Shown in pieces: positions 61,402 to 64,000 of a stretch of 64,000 nt of DNA. Made by a program: the position numbers and the translations under genes. The stretch is from positions 62,001 to 126,000 of the forward strand of contig CBINFS010000002.1 of NCBI GenBank assembly GCA_966250015.1. The letters run 5' to 3'. Origin of the DNA: CBINFS01 sp966250015. GTDB lineage: Bacteria; Bacteroidota; Rhodothermia; Rhodothermales; DASSAV01. Within the stretch, counting starts at the first letter, position 1; every line of letters starts with the position of its first letter. The notes beneath the pieces were generated by a model that was not told the origin of the DNA, made no database searches, and worked only from the letters and a program-made list of their open reading frames with translations.

Positions 61402-61432
61402 TTGACCCTCACGCGACGTGAGGCTCTAAATT
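61402..61432 (+). promoter_or_regulatory. MerR-type promoter with dyad operator
   Basis: TTGACC (61402-61407) and TAAATT (61427-61432) are separated by 19 nt, the long spacer typical of MerR-controlled promoters. Between them CCTCACG-CGA-CGTGAGG (61407-61423) is a perfect 7-bp dyad. Transcription would begin near 61439, at the ATG at 61440, implying a leaderless or nearly leaderless transcript and autoregulation. Confidence 0.6.
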
Positions 61433-61439
61433 GCGGGAA

Positions 61440-62174
61440 ATGCCACCGAAAACTTTGCTCAAGGTAGGTCAACTGGCCAGGCTCACTGGCCTGACGGTAC
61501 GGACCCTGCACCACTATGAAGAGATCGGGTTGCTGATCCCTTCAGCGAGGTCGGAGGCAGGGTACCGGCTTTACAGCCGCGACGACGTCGAACGGCTCCA
61601 GCGTATCGTGTCGTTGCGGCAGCTCGGGTTTAGCCTGGCGAGTATTGCCGCCTGCCTCGACGGGACCGGTTACGAGCTGCGAGAGGTCGTGAACCTGCAC
61701 GTCGAGCATCTTCGCGAACAGATCGTATCGGTTCGCCGCGTGCTCGATCAGTTAGAGGTTCTGTCACGGCAGCTCGATGAAGGCCGCATGGTTTCGGTGG
61801 ACGAGCTGATCAAGACGATCGAGGTGATCAAAATGCACGAGAAGTATTACACCCCCGAACAATTGGAGGCGCTACGCCAACGTGCGGAGTCTTACGGTCC
61901 TGAGAAGATGGCCGACTACCAGCAGCAGTGGCAGGAAGTGATCGACCGTTATCGTGCCGCGATGGAAAAGGGGCTCGACCCCTGCGACGCCTCCCTTCGG
62001 CCGCTGGCCGAGAAGTCGAAGGAGCTCATCCAGGCTTTTACCGGCGGGGACCCGGGCATAGCGCAATCCCTGAACCGGATGTATGAGCAGGAAGACGTCG
62101 AAAAGGTGTCGCACGGGATGATGGATAAAGCCCTGATGGACTACATGGCACGCTCCCGCGCGTGTGGCGATTGA
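61440..62174 (+). CDS. MerR family regulator with TipAS ligand-binding domain
   Basis: 244 residues. Winged-helix MerR domain (about 5-75) with LLKVGQLARLTGLTVRTLHHYEEIGLL and YRLYSRDDVERLQRIVSLRQLGFSL, a dimerisation coiled coil (about 80-125), then an all-helical TipAS domain (about 133-240, YYTPEQLEALRQRAESYG and MYEQEDVEKVSHGMMDKALMDYM). TipAS domains bind thiopeptide antibiotics in TipA; related sensors bind other hydrophobic compounds. The true start is ATG 61440 (the frame begins at a TTG three codons earlier). Controlled targets are not adjacent apart from itself. Confidence 0.92.
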   Translation: MPPKTLLKVGQLARLTGLTVRTLHHYEEIGLLIPSARSEAGYRLYSRDDVERLQRIVSLRQLGFSLASIAACLDGTGYELREVVNLHVEHLREQIVSVRRVLDQLEVLSRQLDEGRMVSVDELIKTIEVIKMHEKYYTPEQLEALRQRAESYGPEKMADYQQQWQEVIDRYRAAMEKGLDPCDASLRPLAEKSKELIQAFTGGDPGIAQSLNRMYEQEDVEKVSHGMMDKALMDYMARSRACGD

Positions 62175-62237
62175 TTGAAAACAGACCGGAGCGCATATCC
62201 CGGAGACCACGTGCTCTCCGGGACAGCCCGGCAAAAA

Positions 62238-63263
62238 CTAAACAAACAGCTCACCCGTTTTAACGGGGGGATTGAGTCCGAAGTGAGCGTACGTGCGGGC
62301 CGTGGCGACGCGGCCTCGCGGCGTGCGCTCGAGAAAACCTTCCTGGATGAGATAGGGTTCGTAGACCTCCTCGATCGTGCCGGCGTCTTCACCGACGGAG
62401 ACCGCGAGGTTTGAGAGGCCGGTCGGACCGCCCCCAAACTTTTCGACCAGGGTGAGCAGGATTCGCACGTCCATCTCGTCGAGACCGCATTCGTCCACGT
62501 CGAGGGCGTTGAGTGCCATGTCGGCGATCTCGTGGGTCACCCGTCCCGCTCCTTTCACTTCGGCGAAGTCGCGCGTCCTGCGCAGGAGGCGGTTGGCGAT
62601 ACGCGGGGTGCCCCGGCTGCGTCGGGCAATCTCATACGCCCCTTCAGGCGAGACCTCGATGTTCAGAATCTTCGCCGAGCGCATCACGATGCGTTCGAGC
62701 AGGTCGGCGGTGTAGTAATCGTAGCGGAAATCGATGCCGAACCGGGCACGGAGGGGAGCCGTAAGCAAGCCTTTACGCGTCGTCGCGCCTACGAGTGTAA
62801 AAGGCGGGAGGTTGATCTTGAGGCTGCGTGCGTTCGGGCCCGAATCGATCACGATGTCGATGTGATAGTCCTCCATCGCAGAGTAGAGGTACTCCTCGAC
62901 GACCGGGGTCAGCCGGTGAATTTCGTCGATGAACAGCACGTCTCCCTCGTTGAGGTTCGTCAGGATACCCGCAATGCTCGCGGGCTTGTCGAGCACGGGG
63001 CCGCTGGTCGTTTTGATGTCGGCGCCCATCTCTTCGGCGATGATGTAAGCCAGCGTGGTTTTGCCCAGGCCTGGAGGGCCGGAAAGCAGCACGTGGTCGA
63101 GCGTCTCGCCGCGCTGGAGAGCCGCCGTCATGAAGACACGCAGGTTATCCTTGATTTTTTGCTGCCCGATGAACTCGTCGAGCCTGCTCGGTCGTAACGC
63201 TTTTTCGAAATCTTCGTCAGTCCCGATTCTTCGCAGGGGGGCGGACGTATCTTTATTCGCCAT
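62238..63263 (-). CDS. ruvB: Holliday junction branch migration ATPase RuvB
   Basis: 341 residues, typical length. AAA+ core: LDEFIGQQKIKDNLRVFMTA, Walker A LLSGPPGLGKTTLAYI, Walker B LFIDEIHRLTPVVEEYLYS, sensor 1 VGATTRKGLLTAPLRARFG with the Arg finger, then the winged-helix C-terminus (GPTGLSNLAVSVGEDAGTIEEVYEPYLIQ, RTPRGRVAT). It drives RuvA-bound branch migration in recombination repair. ruvA and ruvC are not in the window. The ATG at 63263 is chosen; a GTG at 63275 is possible. A perfect inverted repeat lies just upstream. Confidence 0.97.
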   Translation of the reverse strand: MANKDTSAPLRRIGTDEDFEKALRPSRLDEFIGQQKIKDNLRVFMTAALQRGETLDHVLLSGPPGLGKTTLAYIIAEEMGADIKTTSGPVLDKPASIAGILTNLNEGDVLFIDEIHRLTPVVEEYLYSAMEDYHIDIVIDSGPNARSLKINLPPFTLVGATTRKGLLTAPLRARFGIDFRYDYYTADLLERIVMRSAKILNIEVSPEGAYEIARRSRGTPRIANRLLRRTRDFAEVKGAGRVTHEIADMALNALDVDECGLDEMDVRILLTLVEKFGGGPTGLSNLAVSVGEDAGTIEEVYEPYLIQEGFLERTPRGRVATARTYAHFGLNPPVKTGELFV

Positions 63264-63279
63264 TTCTTTGAGCACCGAT

Positions 63280-63301
63280 TTTATTCTAATCGCAGAATAA
63301 A
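63280..63301. promoter_or_regulatory. Inverted repeat TTTATTCT-N6-AGAATAAA upstream of ruvB
   Basis: Perfect 8-bp arms at 63280-63287 and 63294-63301 with a 6-nt spacer, 17 nt before the ruvB ATG. It suits a dimeric regulator such as LexA, but does not match the E. coli or Bacillus LexA consensus. Confidence 0.45.
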
Positions 63302-63387
63302 GGTAAACTTAAAGGGTGACAATAGCCCGTCAGGGACGCCCACGTTCGAATGTATTTCATATTTCACGTGGAGACGGCTCCTTGATG

Positions 63388-63418
63388 TTGACAAACTAGG
63401 ACCTGAATTCTACGTTTA
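63388..63418 (+). promoter_or_regulatory. Candidate promoter for the DUF3109 gene
   Basis: TTG (63388-63390, within TTGACA), 20 nt, then TACGTTTA (63411-63418), 7/8 of TAnnTTTG. The ATG at 63426 would lie only a few bases after the start of transcription. Confidence 0.4.
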
Positions 63419-63425
63419 AGGCATT

Positions 63426-64000
63426 ATGTTTGCTGTAGACGATATACTTATCTCCAACGATCTGCTCGACGCCGAGTTTTCGTGCAATCTGGGCGCCTGC
63501 CTTGGCGGCTGCTGCGTGCAGGGTGAGGCCGGAGCGCCGCTCGAAGCGGATGAGCGCGCACAACTGGAAGCGGTGCTTCCCAGGGTGCGTAAATATCTCT
63601 CTCCGGAGGCGCTTCGTACCATCGACGAAAAAGGCGTTTGGGAAGAGATCGAGCCGGAGCACTACGTCACGACCTGCGTCGACAACGCCGAATGCGTGTT
63701 TGTGATGTATGAAGGCCCGGTAGCGAAATGCGCGATACAGAAGGCTTACCAGGAAGGGCGTGTGGATTTTCCCAAGCCCATATCCTGCCACCTGTATCCG
63801 ATCCGCGTGCAGCGCTACGGTGACATTGAGGTACTCAACTACGAACAGATAGCGCTCTGTGATCCGGGCCGAAAATACGGCGCCCGGTGCGGCGTCGACC
63901 TGGCCGATTACCTTAGAGAGCCGCTCATACGGAAGTATGGGGAGGCGTGGTACGAGCAGTTTCAAGAGATAAGGCGAGCCCGAAAAGAGATCGTCTTCGA
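63426..64000 (+). CDS. DUF3109 family cysteine-rich protein, C-terminus cut by window edge
   Basis: Open from ATG 63426 to the right edge (191 codons seen; the family is about this long, so nearly complete). The family cysteine pattern is intact: FSCNLGACLGGCCV near the N-terminus, then TTCVDNAECVF, AKCAIQKAYQEG, ISCHLYPIR, ALCDPGRKYGARCGVDL. Clustered cysteines suggest an iron-sulfur cluster or zinc site, as in the related YkgJ-type proteins; that is inference. The family is typical of Bacteroidota and its role is unknown. Divergent from ruvB across 162 bp. Confidence 0.88.
   Translation, partial: MFAVDDILISNDLLDAEFSCNLGACLGGCCVQGEAGAPLEADERAQLEAVLPRVRKYLSPEALRTIDEKGVWEEIEPEHYVTTCVDNAECVFVMYEGPVAKCAIQKAYQEGRVDFPKPISCHLYPIRVQRYGDIEVLNYEQIALCDPGRKYGARCGVDLADYLREPLIRKYGEAWYEQFQEIRRARKEIVF

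Overview
The window looks like chromosome from a moderately high-GC member of the Bacteroidota/Rhodothermota group, plausibly Rhodothermales-like. The clues are two proteins with type IX secretion (T9SS) C-terminal sorting domains, TonB-dependent receptors (TBDRs) paired with DUF4249 lipoproteins, a FecR/ECF-sigma module, DUF3276 and DUF3109 family proteins, and several intergenic matches to the Bacteroidota promoter pattern (TTG, 19-21 nt, TAnnTTTG). I saw no rRNA, tRNA, CRISPR array, insertion sequence or phage genes, and no 16S gene to fix the taxonomy. Gene density is high. Genes cut by the window edges lie at both ends: a secreted protein running off the left edge and a DUF3109 protein running off the right.

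Layout. 1-5.3 kb: a secreted HYDIN/ASH-like protein, an exported GH130-type glycosidase, a SugE-like SMR exporter, alanine dehydrogenase and an exported DUF1080 protein. 5.3-18.3 kb: a long-chain acyl-CoA synthetase, SRAP, QueD, a periplasmic M16 protease, a CPA2 antiporter fused to TrkA and PTS EIIA domains, a two-component system, MarR, a queuosine-precursor transporter and DUF2905. 18.4-22.8 kb: two tandem seven-repeat FG-GAP proteins, only the first with a T9SS sorting domain, then convergent ilvE. 22.9-29.7 kb: a minus-strand array of two TBDR-DUF4249 pairs. 29.7-35.2 kb: a small membrane protein, a GNAT acetyltransferase, a T9SS-exported M1 aminopeptidase, a ChlI/MoxR-like AAA+ ATPase and a beta-propeller lipoprotein.

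35.4-41.4 kb holds a complete-looking cell-surface signalling locus: ECF sigma factor, FecR anti-sigma, a TBDR with an N-terminal STN signalling domain, and a third DUF4249 lipoprotein. 41.4-49.2 kb: recX, an AI-2E/PerM-type permease with an inserted PDZ domain overlapping by 4 nt with a multi-pass membrane SpoIIE-type phosphatase, purine nucleoside phosphorylase, and an exported protein combining BatD-like, trypsin-like and TPR regions. 49.4-56.6 kb: DUF3276, a Tat-exported TIM-barrel-like protein followed by a two-subunit molybdenum hydroxylase (IorAB type), an alpha/beta hydrolase and a GH9 glycosidase. 56.8-64 kb: metH, bioY, a MerR-TipAS regulator with a textbook MerR-type promoter and dyad, ruvB and DUF3109.

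Taken together these suggest a heterotroph that degrades polysaccharide and protein outside the cell (GH130, GH9, M1, M16, T9SS cargo) and takes up products through outer-membrane receptors, one of them coupled to its own sigma/anti-sigma switch. The least ordinary items are the PDZ-permease/SpoIIE operon, the BatD-trypsin-TPR protein, the three-domain antiporter, an AAA+ ATPase with altered Walker motifs, the loss of the sorting domain in one FG-GAP twin, and several clean inverted repeats upstream of bioY, ruvB, the antiporter and the MerR gene.
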